A stretch of DNA of 64,000 bases from an uncultured Pelagibacteraceae bacterium (GCA_902615145.1 CACMNK010000001.1:62001-126000); one strand, 5' to 3'. Shown: positions 32,354 to 41,380, numbered from the stretch's first letter. Notes: generated by a model from the letters alone, not told the origin. Translations and numbers: made by a program.

Positions 32354-33270
32354 TGGGAATTTTTGACAAATTTAAGATAGGTTTTAAAAAAAGTGCTTCT
32401 GCACTGACATCTGGATTAAAAGAAATAATAATAAAAAAAGAGATAGACGATAAAAATTTAGATAAAATCGAAGAGTTTTTAATTGAGTCTGATGTTGGTG
32501 TAGAGGCTGCATCTGAAATTAAAGAAATCATTTCGAATAAAAAGATTGATCCCAACAAAGATCTATCTACCGAGATAAATCTTATTTTAAAAGAGTACAT
32601 TGTTAATTTAATGAAGCCTTTAGAAAATAATTCTTTTTTTGAAAAAAAAAATAAACTCAATGCAACTTTAATCTCAGGAGTAAATGGTGTTGGTAAAACA
32701 ACAACAATTGGTAAAATAGGTAAAATATTAAAAACTAATGGCAACAAAGTTATGTTTGCTGCTTCTGATACTTTTCGAGCAGCTGCTATTGAACAATTAG
32801 AAAATTGGGCAAATAAAATTGATGTTAAATTAACTAAATCATCTCAAGGTTCTGATCCAGCATCGGTGGCATACAAAGCAGTTGAGGAAGCGATCAAAAA
32901 TAATTTTCACCAAGTTTTAATCGATACTGCTGGAAGACTACAAAATAAAAAAAATTTAATGGAAGAATATAAAAAGATAGCTAATGTAACAAAAAAAATT
33001 GACCAAGATGCTCCTCACAATATTATTTTAGTTTTAGATGCAACATCAGGACAGAATGTGATTAATCAAGTGGAAGAATTTAACAAAATTATTCCTTTAA
33101 CTGGTTTAATCATGACTAAATTAGATGGAACTGCCAAAGGTGGTATTCTGCTGGCAATAGCAAAAAAATATCAACTACCTATTATTGCTTTAGGTTTAGG
33201 TGAAAAAGAAGATGATTTAGAATTATTCAATGCAGAAAAATTTGCTGAGGCTTTTACGCAAGTTAGTTAA
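32353..33270 (+). CDS. ftsY: Signal recognition particle receptor FtsY
   Basis: SRP receptor GTPase at the inner membrane. It has 305 residues: only the N and G domains, without the acidic A domain found in E. coli. The P-loop GVNGVGKTTTIGKIGKIL, DTFRAAAIEQLENW, DTAGRLQNKKNLM and TKLDGTAKGG are all present. It is translationally coupled to dapF. Its end overlaps the end of the convergent hypothetical gene at 33263 by 8 bases. Confidence 0.97.
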   Translation: MGIFDKFKIGFKKSASALTSGLKEIIIKKEIDDKNLDKIEEFLIESDVGVEAASEIKEIISNKKIDPNKDLSTEINLILKEYIVNLMKPLENNSFFEKKNKLNATLISGVNGVGKTTTIGKIGKILKTNGNKVMFAASDTFRAAAIEQLENWANKIDVKLTKSSQGSDPASVAYKAVEEAIKNNFHQVLIDTAGRLQNKKNLMEEYKKIANVTKKIDQDAPHNIILVLDATSGQNVINQVEEFNKIIPLTGLIMTKLDGTAKGGILLAIAKKYQLPIIALGLGEKEDDLELFNAEKFAEAFTQVS

Positions 33271-33826
33271 TTAAATTACTCGAAATTAAAGGTTTATAAA
33301 TACTACACTTATAATTATCCTTAAATTTATAATGCCCACAATCTTTAGAGAAAGAGGAAATAATAAAATCAAATTTTCCTGTAGTAGAGTAAAGTTCAAG
33401 TTTCTTATTAAAAATATCATATTTAAAATTAGCATTTAAACTTTTAACTGCACTAATCATTACTAGCGTTTTATCGTCTTTTAAAAGGTAATAAGCGAAA
33501 TCATCTGGAAATATAGGAAAGTCATAATCCGCTAAATGAAACTTGGCTTGAGAGGGAAACCAATCATAAGAGATCAATGGTGAAGAGGACTTTGTTGAAT
33601 AATTATAGATATAAAGATCTTTTGGGTAATCATTTATATAATTACTTTCTTCACCTCTGGCTAAAATAGATTTATTTCTTGTCTTAAAATATAGTGCAAA
33701 TTTTTTATTGTGTGAGTCCATATGATCTATATGAAATAAATCATCAGGATAAAATGAATTATCTTTTGAGAATGCAAAACTTTTTAAAGTTAACAATAAA
33801 ATTGTGATTAAATAAAAAATTTTCAC
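33263..33826 (-). CDS. Hypothetical exported protein
   Basis: I do not recognise the family. The 187-residue protein starts with a likely signal peptide (MKIFYLITILLLTLKSFAF) and then is rich in Tyr, Asp, Phe and Lys, suggesting a soluble periplasmic domain with beta structure. Two cysteines near the C terminus (DCGHYKF and KCSIYK) could form a disulfide. It is convergent with ftsY and overlaps it by 8 bases; no operon partner gives a hint of its role. Confidence 0.7.
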   Translation of the reverse strand: MKIFYLITILLLTLKSFAFSKDNSFYPDDLFHIDHMDSHNKKFALYFKTRNKSILARGEESNYINDYPKDLYIYNYSTKSSSPLISYDWFPSQAKFHLADYDFPIFPDDFAYYLLKDDKTLVMISAVKSLNANFKYDIFNKKLELYSTTGKFDFIISSFSKDCGHYKFKDNYKCSIYKPLISSNLIN

Positions 33827-33875
33827 TTTTTAAGCGTAAAATTAAATCTTGAGCACTATTTGTTTAGAATATGGC

Positions 33876-34694
33876 CTAATTTAAATTAATTAAAAATGAA
33901 TTTAATGTTTTTATAAGATTCTCATCATACTCCATCATATGATTGTCATATTTGGTAAAATAAGAATATTTAGGTTCATTAGCTATTTCGAACATCTTTT
34001 GACCCATCTCAAAAGGGACTATTTGATCTTTTTCACCGTGCATTATCAAAATTGGAGACTTAACATTTTTAATTTTATTTTTATTTTCAAATTTATCTTT
34101 TAGTAAAAGACCAACGGGTATATATGGATAAAATTTTTTAGCAGCGTCAATCATTGATGTAAATGGGGTTTCTAAAATTATACCTGCAAAATTTCTATTT
34201 TGGGATAAATGTGTTGCAACTCCTGTTCCTAATGACTCTCCATAAATTACTATATTTTTTTCATCTACACCTTTTTTCATCAACCATCTAATTGCACTTT
34301 CACCATCCTCATATAATCCAACTTCTGATGGTTTGCCCTCATTTCCACTAAAACCTCTCCAGGCGACTATTAAAAAATTAACACTCATGTCTCTAAAATG
34401 ATTCAATTTATGAATTCTATTTTCTAAAGATCCAGCATTCCCATGAAAAAATAAAATTGTTTTATTTTTTCTTATATCTTTTTCATGATACCAGCCTATC
34501 AAGCCTAATCCGTCTTGTGTTGATATTTCAACCTCTTCAATATTAACTGAAAGTTTATCGTTAAAATAATTGTTTTCATCAGGATGGTACATTAAATTTC
34601 TTTGATAAAAATAAAGAAATGCCAAAAGAAAAAGGTAAACTAAAATTATTAGTTGTAAAAATGATAACAAATTATTCCTAAACTTTTTTAACAT
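33876..34694 (-). CDS. Membrane-anchored alpha/beta hydrolase
   Basis: Serine hydrolase of the BEM46/YqkD-like type, probably acting in the periplasm from an N-terminal membrane anchor (about residues 7-32). It has 272 residues with the ATG at 34694; a start at 34721 is possible but overlaps the neighbouring permease further. The oxyanion region FFHGNAGSLENR, the nucleophile elbow YGESLGTG, the acid in MHGEKDQIVP and a C-terminal His (KYDNHMMEYD) make a full catalytic set. It overlaps the end of the EamA gene by 17 bases. The substrate is unknown. Confidence 0.85.
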   Translation of the reverse strand: MLKKFRNNLLSFLQLIILVYLFLLAFLYFYQRNLMYHPDENNYFNDKLSVNIEEVEISTQDGLGLIGWYHEKDIRKNKTILFFHGNAGSLENRIHKLNHFRDMSVNFLIVAWRGFSGNEGKPSEVGLYEDGESAIRWLMKKGVDEKNIVIYGESLGTGVATHLSQNRNFAGIILETPFTSMIDAAKKFYPYIPVGLLLKDKFENKNKIKNVKSPILIMHGEKDQIVPFEMGQKMFEIANEPKYSYFTKYDNHMMEYDENLIKTLNSFLINLN

Positions 34695-35583
34695 TATTTT
34701 TCTTAGCCAAATATACGCCAAAGAAAACTAAAATGGTTCCAATAATATGAAAATTTTCAAATTTTTCGTCAAATAAAAAGTATCCATAAATTGCTCCATA
34801 AACTGTAAAAACATAAAGTGTAAAGCCAGTCAATGATGCACCTAATTTTTTCTGAGCTATAGTATAAAGAGTAAAAGCAATAATCCCTGGTGATATAGCT
34901 GCAAAAATTACCCATAAATAGAATTCTGTCTCAAAAATAGTCTCTTTATAAAATAATTCCTCAGCAACGTAAAAAGGTAACAAACTCAACGCACCAAAAA
35001 AAGAAATCATAGTAAATCTATCAAAAATTTTTAATTTAGATTTCCAATAGAATAAATAGATTGAATATAAAGCCCATCCAATTGCAGCAGCCAACATCCA
35101 CAAATCACCAATTGTAAATTTTAGATTAATCAGTAAGTCGAAATCACCTTTGATAATGATGATAAGTACTCCGATCAAGCAAGTAATTAAGCCAATTATC
35201 TTTGTTGTATTTATTTTCTCATGAAAAAAAAAATATGAGATTAAAATAATAAAAACTGGAGAGGATGTGTAAATTATTCCCATATTGATAACAGTTGTTG
35301 TCTCACCAGCTAAAAAAGGGAAGGCGCCACATACACCACATCCCATTGATCCTAAAAAAAATAATTTTTTATATTCCTTTTTAATTATATGAAAATTATT
35401 TTTTAAAGTTAGATAAGTGAATGGTAACAAAATTAAAAAAACAACTGTCCAACGCCAAAATGCAAGTGAAATAGGTGGAACAAATTCAACACCACCCCTA
35501 GCTACAACTAGGTTACTAGCCATAAAGATTGGTTGTATAAATAATAATGAGTATGAGAATATATCTGTCTTAATATTTTTCAA
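34678..35583 (-). CDS. EamA/DMT-family permease
   Basis: Ten-helix drug/metabolite transporter family protein of 301 residues, made of two EamA repeats. Features are the N-terminal FMASNLVVARGGVEFVPPIS, SLAFWRWTVVFLILLPF and GVLIIIIKGDF at the end of the first repeat. The start is TTG at 35583 (forward caa), 12 bases after the small membrane gene. The substrate cannot be read from sequence; the position after the TRAP-amidase genes suggests a small organic metabolite or its export. It is followed by the hydrolase gene with an overlap. Confidence 0.88.
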   Translation of the reverse strand: MKNIKTDIFSYSLLFIQPIFMASNLVVARGGVEFVPPISLAFWRWTVVFLILLPFTYLTLKNNFHIIKKEYKKLFFLGSMGCGVCGAFPFLAGETTTVINMGIIYTSSPVFIILISYFFFHEKINTTKIIGLITCLIGVLIIIIKGDFDLLINLKFTIGDLWMLAAAIGWALYSIYLFYWKSKLKIFDRFTMISFFGALSLLPFYVAEELFYKETIFETEFYLWVIFAAISPGIIAFTLYTIAQKKLGASLTGFTLYVFTVYGAIYGYFLFDEKFENFHIIGTILVFFGVYLAKKNNVKKV

Positions 35584-35594
35584 TTTAATTGATA

Positions 35595-35771
35595 CTAATC
35601 TTTATCAAAGAAGGCTTCGTATATCATCATGATGATTGCTGCACCCATTAAAAGATAAACTGGGATAACATCCAAAAAGCCTATCATCATTGATCTCGTT
35701 AGAGTTGTTGCTAAACCAATTAAAAAGAAAACTGCAAAAGATAATCCTATGATTGTAGTAATTTTATTCAT
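35595..35771 (-). CDS. 58-residue membrane protein between amidase and permease genes
   Basis: Small open frame beginning MNKITTIIGLSFAVFFLIGL and ending EAFFDKD. It has two hydrophobic segments, about residues 5-24 and 31-51, with an Arg in the turn (TLTRSMM), so it probably forms a helical hairpin in the inner membrane. The ATG lies 1 base after the stop of the amidase gene, and the stop is 11 bases before the permease TTG, a spacing that argues for real, coupled translation. I know no family for it. It could be an accessory subunit of one of the adjacent transporters. Confidence 0.7.
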   Translation of the reverse strand: MNKITTIIGLSFAVFFLIGLATTLTRSMMIGFLDVIPVYLLMGAAIIMMIYEAFFDKD

Positions 35772-35772
35772 T

Positions 35773-37101
35773 TTATTCCTGACATTCTTTCTCTAACCAA
35801 TTAGCAACTCCTAAAAATCTATGATCATCATATTTATTGCCAATTAATTGAACACCTAATGGTAAATTATTTTCTCCCTCAAGTAAAGGTAACGAAATAC
35901 ATGGCGTCCCAAGATAAGACCAAACTTTATTAAATTCCGCTGTTCCTGTACTTTTTAAACCTGTGGGCGCAACACCTGGACTAGCTGGCGACAATACTCC
36001 ATGATAATCCTCAAAAACTTCTTGGTATGACTCATAACTTCTTTTCATAAAATCAATTGCCTCTGCATATTCTTTGGCCGAATATTTATTTCCTCTTGTG
36101 ATTGCATCTTGCATATACTTAGACAATTTTTTTTTAAATTTTTTAAAATAAACTGAAAAATTATTAGCTAAATCAGTCTCATGAATAATTTGATGGTATT
36201 TATGTATATCTTTAAAATAAGAAGGAGTGTCAAAAATCTCAATATTTTTTTTAAATGATTTAATGAAGTATTCAAACGACTCTCTAGACTTTTTATCTAT
36301 TAATTTCCAATGTTCAGTTTTGTAAAAAATAAATTTTGGATCGAATAGAGGTCCTTTTTTTGTCTCAGATAAAATATTTTCTGTTGAGTAATGTATGGTT
36401 GCTGGATCAAATTTATCTTTTTTTATGAGAACTTTTGCCAACATAGCTACATCTTCAACTTTTCGTCCAAAAATTCCTATATGATCTAGACTATAAGATG
36501 TTCTCAAAACACCATTTCTAGATATTAATCCGTAACTAGGCTTATATCCCACTACTCCACAATAAGATGCCGGTCTAATAATAGATCCACCAGTTTGAGA
36601 TCCGATTGATGCAGGTGCCATAAAAGAAGCCACAGATGCGGCAGATCCGCTTGAGGAACCACCTGGTGTTCTTGTTTTATCGTGCGGATTTGTGGTTGCC
36701 GGAGGTCCTAAATAAGCAAGTTCTGAGGTTGCTGTTTTACCCATTACAATTGCTCCGGATGCATGAAGCAAATCTATTATTTCTGCATTTTGTGAATATG
36801 ATTTACCTTTTCTTATAACTGTTCCACATTCTGTTGGCATATCAACTGTGCCAATGATGTCTTTAACCGCAATGGGTACACCGTGAAGTGGACCAGTTGG
36901 TTTTCCAGATCTTCTATGATCATCAGCCTCAGAAGCTTTTTCCAACAAAACTTTTTTATCGAAATGGGCCCATGCCTTTATATCTTTGTCAAATTTATTT
37001 ATTCTTTCAATATACTTTTCACAAATATCAACTGAAGTGAGTTGGGCGTCTTTAATCTTGTCTGCAAGTTCTTCAAGACTTAAAGAAAATATATCTGTCA
37101 T
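35773..37101 (-). CDS. Amidase-signature family hydrolase
   Basis: Member of the GatA/amidase family with a Ser-cisSer-Lys centre: the lysine in GVPIAVKDIIGT near residue 75, TPGGSSSGSAASVASFMAP near 145 and SIGSQTGGSIIRPASYCGV near 165. It has 442 residues. A GatA role is unlikely because no gatB or gatC is adjacent. It lies 7 bases after the TRAP large permease gene, so it may act on an amide brought in by that transporter or on an unrelated amide; the substrate is unknown. Confidence 0.88.
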   Translation of the reverse strand: MTDIFSLSLEELADKIKDAQLTSVDICEKYIERINKFDKDIKAWAHFDKKVLLEKASEADDHRRSGKPTGPLHGVPIAVKDIIGTVDMPTECGTVIRKGKSYSQNAEIIDLLHASGAIVMGKTATSELAYLGPPATTNPHDKTRTPGGSSSGSAASVASFMAPASIGSQTGGSIIRPASYCGVVGYKPSYGLISRNGVLRTSYSLDHIGIFGRKVEDVAMLAKVLIKKDKFDPATIHYSTENILSETKKGPLFDPKFIFYKTEHWKLIDKKSRESFEYFIKSFKKNIEIFDTPSYFKDIHKYHQIIHETDLANNFSVYFKKFKKKLSKYMQDAITRGNKYSAKEYAEAIDFMKRSYESYQEVFEDYHGVLSPASPGVAPTGLKSTGTAEFNKVWSYLGTPCISLPLLEGENNLPLGVQLIGNKYDDHRFLGVANWLEKECQE

Positions 37102-37108
37102 TTAAAAA

Positions 37109-38470
37109 TTAATTTGCAAATAATGTCTCTGGTAACCAAAGTGCTATACCTGGGAATAAATACATTAAAACCATAGCTAAAATCACAATACCTAAAAATG
37201 GCATGATTCCTCCAAAGATCTGCATTAATTCTACATTCTTTGATTGAACTCCCTTTAAGTAGTAGGCGGACATTGCCATGGGGGGTGTTAAAAATGAGGT
37301 TTGCAAATTTAAAGCAATTAACATTGCAAAGAAATATGGGTTAACTCCAAAAAATTCAACTAATGGTAAAAATATCGGCACAAAAATAATTAATATTTCT
37401 GTCCACTCTAATGGCCAACCTAATAAAAATATAATCAATTGTGTAATTACTAAAAATTGCCAAGGCTGTAAATTTAGAGATTTAAAAAAATGTTCAAAAA
37501 CTTCGTGACCACCAAGATAAGAAAATACAGAGGCAAATGTCCACGATCCTATGAATAACCACATAATCATTGCAGTTGTTTTAGCTGTTAGAAAGACAGA
37601 CTCTTTGAAATTTTTCCATTTAAGAGTTTTGTAGAAATATGAGAGCACTAATGAACCAAATGCCCCGACTGCTGCAGCTTCAGCAGGTGTTGCGATTCCA
37701 GCTAAAATTGTACCTAGAACTAAAATTATTAGAGAAAATAAAGGTAAAAAAGAGACAAGAACCTCTTTCATGATTACTGCTGTAGGAGGTATTTCCTCTG
37801 CGGCAGGTTTTGGTGCTATCGATGGATTTAACCAAGCTCTAAACACTGCATAGGCAATGTAAAGTCCCGCTAACATAAGTCCTGGAAAAATAGCAGCGGC
37901 GAATAATCTTAAGGGCGATAGTTGAGCAATTACGGAGTAAACAATCAACATAATGCTAGGTGGAATTAAAATTCCTAAACACCCGCCTGAGCAAATTATT
38001 CCAGATGCAAATTTTTTGTCATAACCCGCTTTAATCATAGCAGGCCATGCTAGTAATCCCATTAAAGTAACAACTGCACCGATAATACCTGTAGCTGTTG
38101 AAAACAATGCACAAGTAATCAATGCTGCAACTGCCATTGATGCAGGAAGCTTATGAGATGCTAATCTAATTGCAAAAAATAATTTTGCTACGATACCTGC
38201 TCTTTCAACCAAATATCCCATAAATAAAAAGAGCGGAACCGCGGTAAGCACATTATTATCCATGACAGTGTATGTATTTTGAACAAAAAGTTGAAATATC
38301 CTATTATCAAAGAGATGTTCCATCTTAGTTGGGTCAAAGTAAGCATAATAACCAAAACCTAGTCCCATCGCCATTAAAGTGAATGCAATCGGAAAACCTA
38401 ATAGCACGGCAAATAAAAATATACCCATCATCATAATTGCCACTTCAGGATTTGTTAGACTAAATAACAT
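37109..38470 (-). CDS. dctM: TRAP transporter large permease (DctM)
   Basis: Sodium-driven membrane subunit of a tripartite periplasmic transporter. The 453-residue protein has a dozen or so membrane segments; features include AVLLGFPIAFTLMAMGLGFG, GILIPPSIMLIVYSVIAQLS, TPAEAAAVGAFGSLVLS and LNLQTSFLTPPMAMSAYYLK. It belongs to the mannitol/chloroaromatic-type branch by resemblance. The start overlaps the dctQ end by 11 bases. Amidase follows after 7 bases. Confidence 0.95.
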   Translation of the reverse strand: MLFSLTNPEVAIMMMGIFLFAVLLGFPIAFTLMAMGLGFGYYAYFDPTKMEHLFDNRIFQLFVQNTYTVMDNNVLTAVPLFLFMGYLVERAGIVAKLFFAIRLASHKLPASMAVAALITCALFSTATGIIGAVVTLMGLLAWPAMIKAGYDKKFASGIICSGGCLGILIPPSIMLIVYSVIAQLSPLRLFAAAIFPGLMLAGLYIAYAVFRAWLNPSIAPKPAAEEIPPTAVIMKEVLVSFLPLFSLIILVLGTILAGIATPAEAAAVGAFGSLVLSYFYKTLKWKNFKESVFLTAKTTAMIMWLFIGSWTFASVFSYLGGHEVFEHFFKSLNLQPWQFLVITQLIIFLLGWPLEWTEILIIFVPIFLPLVEFFGVNPYFFAMLIALNLQTSFLTPPMAMSAYYLKGVQSKNVELMQIFGGIMPFLGIVILAMVLMYLFPGIALWLPETLFAN

Positions 38471-39053
38471 CTTCTTTATTTCCTTCTTGTGAAGTTCTCA
38501 TTAATACTTTTTCGGTTTCTTCTGCGTCACGTTCAGTTCCTCTCTCTGGCCAACTACCGGTTTTTATACATATGATACATCTGAACACCTCACTTATTCC
38601 CTGGAGAGTTAATAAAGTTCCAGACAAGGGTATCAAAGATTTCGCCATGTAAATTTGAATTTGAGCTGGGCTGTTCCAACTTGTTTCTTTAATTTTCCAT
38701 GCAAGCGCTGCGTATTCGTAACCATAAAAAGCTAATGCAACAACACCAGGGAAAAAGAAAATAAAATACAAAACTAAATCTATCCAAGCTTGTGTTTTTT
38801 GAGGAAATAATCTGTAAATAACGTCTCCTCTAACATGCGCTTCAGTACATAAAGTGTATGCACCTGCCATCATAAAAATTGCGCCATACATTTGAAGGCT
38901 AAAATCAAAATTCCATAAAGTTGGTGCATTTAAAGCGTATGCCATGAAAACTTCATAGCAAGTTCCTCCCATTAATATTACGATGCACCATGAGAAAGCT
39001 TTACCCATTGAGACGCTTAATCTATCTGCAAATTTTATATAAGATCTCATCAT
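38460..39053 (-). CDS. dctQ: TRAP transporter small permease (DctQ)
   Basis: Four-helix membrane subunit that pairs with DctM. The 197-residue protein contains MGGTCYEVFMAYALNAPTLW, the typical ADVRGDV-like segment TEAHVRGDVIYRLF, and four hydrophobic segments. The C terminus (GTERDAEETEKVLMRTSQ) is a charged cytoplasmic tail. Two Met codons begin the frame. It is separated from the binding-protein gene by a strong terminator and overlaps dctM, so the two permease subunits are co-translated. Confidence 0.93.
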   Translation of the reverse strand: MMRSYIKFADRLSVSMGKAFSWCIVILMGGTCYEVFMAYALNAPTLWNFDFSLQMYGAIFMMAGAYTLCTEAHVRGDVIYRLFPQKTQAWIDLVLYFIFFFPGVVALAFYGYEYAALAWKIKETSWNSPAQIQIYMAKSLIPLSGTLLTLQGISEVFRCIICIKTGSWPERGTERDAEETEKVLMRTSQEGNKEDVI

Positions 39054-39093
39054 AGATATAAACTTTTATTGAATTGTATTGAATTAATCAAAT

Positions 39094-39119
39094 AAAAAAG
39101 GGGGCCTAAGCCCCCCTTT
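39094..39119 (-). terminator. GC-rich intrinsic terminator between TRAP binding protein and permeases
   Basis: On the minus strand AAAGGGGG, a 7-base loop and CCCCCTTT are followed by further T residues (TTTTTTATT). An all-G/C core of five pairs is very conspicuous in this AT-rich region. It sits 19 bases after the binding-protein stop and about 40 bases before dctQ, so it would end most transcripts after the binding-protein gene and let a fraction continue. The A-rich left side means it could also work on the plus strand, but no plus gene ends here. Confidence 0.88.
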
Positions 39120-39137
39120 AAATTTATTTAAAGTTAA

Positions 39138-40292
39138 TTACAGTTTAACTTTTCCTATTGGACCAAACTCATTTTCGTATGCGAGTTTGTAATTTGGCTG
39201 ATTCATCAGCAAGTATTTCATTACTCTCTTCGCATATGATTTTTGAGAATCTACGACTTTCTTAAAGAAAGGATCTTTCTTATTGAAGTCACCGATAACT
39301 TTATCCCAACCTTTTAATTGTTGAGCTAAAATCTCATCTGAAGTTTGATACACATTTACTTTATGCTCATTCATTAACTTAGCTAAGTCAGCTGAGTATC
39401 TTACTAAAGCTTTAAAGTAGTTATCACTGTTTGCAGCATAAGCAGCATTTTTCAATATTGCTTGATGTGCAGGTGATAAACTGTTGTATGTTTTTTTGTT
39501 AACTGGGATTTCAAACATCTCTTGAGATTGGTGGAAGCTTCCTAAGTGATAATGCTTAGAAACATCTTGCATACCAAATTGAGAGTCTGAAGTCGGGTTG
39601 TTAAACTCAGCAGCTTCAATCAAACCAGTTTTCATTGCTGGCTGGATTTCACCACCTGGTAACTGTCTAACTACCATTCCCATTGCAGTCAAAACGTTAG
39701 TCGCTAAACCAACAGTTCTGTACTTCATACCTTTAACATCAGATACTTTAGTTACGTTCTTTTTGAACCAACCAAAAGGCTGTGCTGGCATAGGCATATG
39801 GAAAAAACCAATGTAATCGAAACCAACTTTTGCAAGTGTTTCGTCATATAGTTTTCTTCCTCCACCATACTCCATCCATCCCATTACTTCTTGAGATGAC
39901 ATTCCGTATGAAGGACCAGTTCCAAATAATGATGCAGCAGGATTTTTACCATACCAATATGCAGTCACCCAGTGACCCATATCTACTACACCGGAACTAA
40001 CCGCTTGTCCGATTTCTGAAGTCTTTACAACTGCTCCAACTGGTTGAAGATCAATCTGAAGAGATCCTCCAGACATTTCTTTTACCATGTTACAATAGTC
40101 TCCAGCCATTTCAAAAAAGATGTTTGCTCCACTAGGCCATGCAGCTTGCATCTTTAATGTAGTTGCTGCATTTGCCTTTACATATGGCATTGCAACAGCG
40201 GCTGCAGCTAAAGCACCTGTCTTCGCAGCAGTCTTAAAGAACTTACGTCTTGAAGATGTTTTCACCTTCAATGATTTATTTTCTTTAGTCAT
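39138..40292 (-). CDS. TRAP transporter solute-binding protein, Tat-exported
   Basis: Periplasmic DctP-family receptor of 384 residues. The N terminus carries a twin-arginine signal (SSRRKFFKTAAKTGALAAAA, cleavage probably after VKANA). The fold resembles the mannitol/chloroaromatic and 2-oxoacid (TakP-like) branch: MQAAWPSGANIFFEMAG, KGMKYRTVGLATNVLTAMG and GGEIQPAMKTGLIEAAEFNN. A good Shine-Dalgarno AGGAG stands 7 bases before the ATG. Neighbouring 2-hydroxyacid oxidising enzymes suggest 2-oxo or 2-hydroxy acids as ligands; this is inference. Confidence 0.93.
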   Translation of the reverse strand: MTKENKSLKVKTSSRRKFFKTAAKTGALAAAAVAMPYVKANAATTLKMQAAWPSGANIFFEMAGDYCNMVKEMSGGSLQIDLQPVGAVVKTSEIGQAVSSGVVDMGHWVTAYWYGKNPAASLFGTGPSYGMSSQEVMGWMEYGGGRKLYDETLAKVGFDYIGFFHMPMPAQPFGWFKKNVTKVSDVKGMKYRTVGLATNVLTAMGMVVRQLPGGEIQPAMKTGLIEAAEFNNPTSDSQFGMQDVSKHYHLGSFHQSQEMFEIPVNKKTYNSLSPAHQAILKNAAYAANSDNYFKALVRYSADLAKLMNEHKVNVYQTSDEILAQQLKGWDKVIGDFNKKDPFFKKVVDSQKSYAKRVMKYLLMNQPNYKLAYENEFGPIGKVKL

Positions 40293-40306
40293 TATTTCTC
40301 CTATTA

Positions 40307-40320
40307 CAGTTAATTAACTG
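40307..40320. promoter_or_regulatory. 14-base perfect palindrome before the TRAP binding-protein gene
   Basis: The sequence CAGTTAATTAACTG is an exact inverted repeat with no spacer. It begins 15 bases upstream of the binding-protein ATG, just before the Shine-Dalgarno. Such a site could be an operator for a dimeric regulator or a small hairpin in the leader. A weak TTTAGA-18-TATGCT promoter-like pair lies further upstream within the 117-base spacer, which has no other gene. The palindrome is seen; its role is inferred. Confidence 0.4.
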
Positions 40321-40409
40321 ATGAAGTTAAGCATAGTTTGAGATTGGAGTCTTTCTAAAAAGTAGCGTAGATGTCGCAGAAGTTGAATTTTATTCAATCC
40401 AAGGTAGAA

Positions 40410-41363
40410 TTAATTGACTTTATTTTTACAATTTCCAGTTTTAAAAAACTCATCAATATTATCTATAGCTAAATTAGCCATTGCAATTCTTGTGTCCTTT
40501 GTTGCACTACCAAGGTGAGGTAAAATAAATGCTGATTTAATTTTACTATACCCTGGATTTAAGTTTGGCTCATTTTTATAAACATCAAGACCAACTGCGT
40601 AAATTTTTCTTCTATTTAAAGCATCTATTAAAGCCTCATCATCAACAATGTCTCCTCTAGCTACATTGGTTATGACTGCACCTTTTGGAAAATACTCTAC
40701 TGTTTCCTTGTTAATCATGTTCTCTGTTTCTTTTGTTGCAGGACAACAAATAGATAAAACATCAGAGACAGAAAAAAGACTTTTTATATCTTTATGATAA
40801 ACAGCGCCTTGTTCTTTTTCCTCACTAAGTTTGGATCTGTTGTGATAATGAATAATCATTCCTAATGATCTAGCAATTTTTGCAATTTTTTGACCTATTC
40901 TTCCCATTCCTAAAACTCCTAATCTTGTTCCCGTTAATTGCTTACCAATTAAATAATCTGCTGACCATTTCCATCCACCTTCTTGTGCTGACTGTATGCC
41001 CTCTGCAGCTCTTCTGCATGCACCAAGAATTAAAAGTATTCCTATCTCTGCAGTTGCATCAGATAATACCTCAGGAGTATTTGTAACAGCAATACCTCTG
41101 CTCTTTGCAGCCTCTAAATCAATGTTTCCAAATCCAACAGCAAAATTTGATATTATCTTGATAGTATCAGGTAGTTTATCAATAGTCTGTTTATCCATTT
41201 TGTCAGTGAGTGATGATAAAATTCCATCACACCCATTACTCATTTCAATAACTTTTTTTTGTGAGTACAGCTCATCATTAGTGTTAAAAATTGGACTAAA
41301 AGTTTTAACAGCTTTGTCCTCGCTTTCTTTAATCAACTTTCTTGTAATTAGAATTTTTTTCAT
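40410..41363 (-). CDS. NAD(P)-dependent D-2-hydroxyacid dehydrogenase (glyoxylate/hydroxypyruvate reductase type)
   Basis: Interconverts a 2-oxo acid and the D-2-hydroxy acid. The 317-residue protein has the family layout: GVLGMGRIGQKIAKIARSLG nucleotide fold near residue 148, and the catalytic Arg in NVARGDIVDDEAL, Glu in DVYKNEPNLNP and His in ILPHLGSATKDTR. The best match in memory is the GhrB/GyaR group, but substrate choice is uncertain. It follows the FAD oxidase by 17 bases and precedes the TRAP binding-protein gene. Confidence 0.9.
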   Translation of the reverse strand: MKKILITRKLIKESEDKAVKTFSPIFNTNDELYSQKKVIEMSNGCDGILSSLTDKMDKQTIDKLPDTIKIISNFAVGFGNIDLEAAKSRGIAVTNTPEVLSDATAEIGILLILGACRRAAEGIQSAQEGGWKWSADYLIGKQLTGTRLGVLGMGRIGQKIAKIARSLGMIIHYHNRSKLSEEKEQGAVYHKDIKSLFSVSDVLSICCPATKETENMINKETVEYFPKGAVITNVARGDIVDDEALIDALNRRKIYAVGLDVYKNEPNLNPGYSKIKSAFILPHLGSATKDTRIAMANLAIDNIDEFFKTGNCKNKVN

Positions 41364-41380
41364 AAAATACCTAAATTTAA

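Noticed and set aside
40380-40409. TTGAAT-AAA-ATTCAA inverted repeat after the D-2-hydroxyacid dehydrogenase gene as a terminator
   Set aside because: Only A/T-rich 6-bp arms with a 3-base loop and no T run; such repeats are expected by chance in this DNA.
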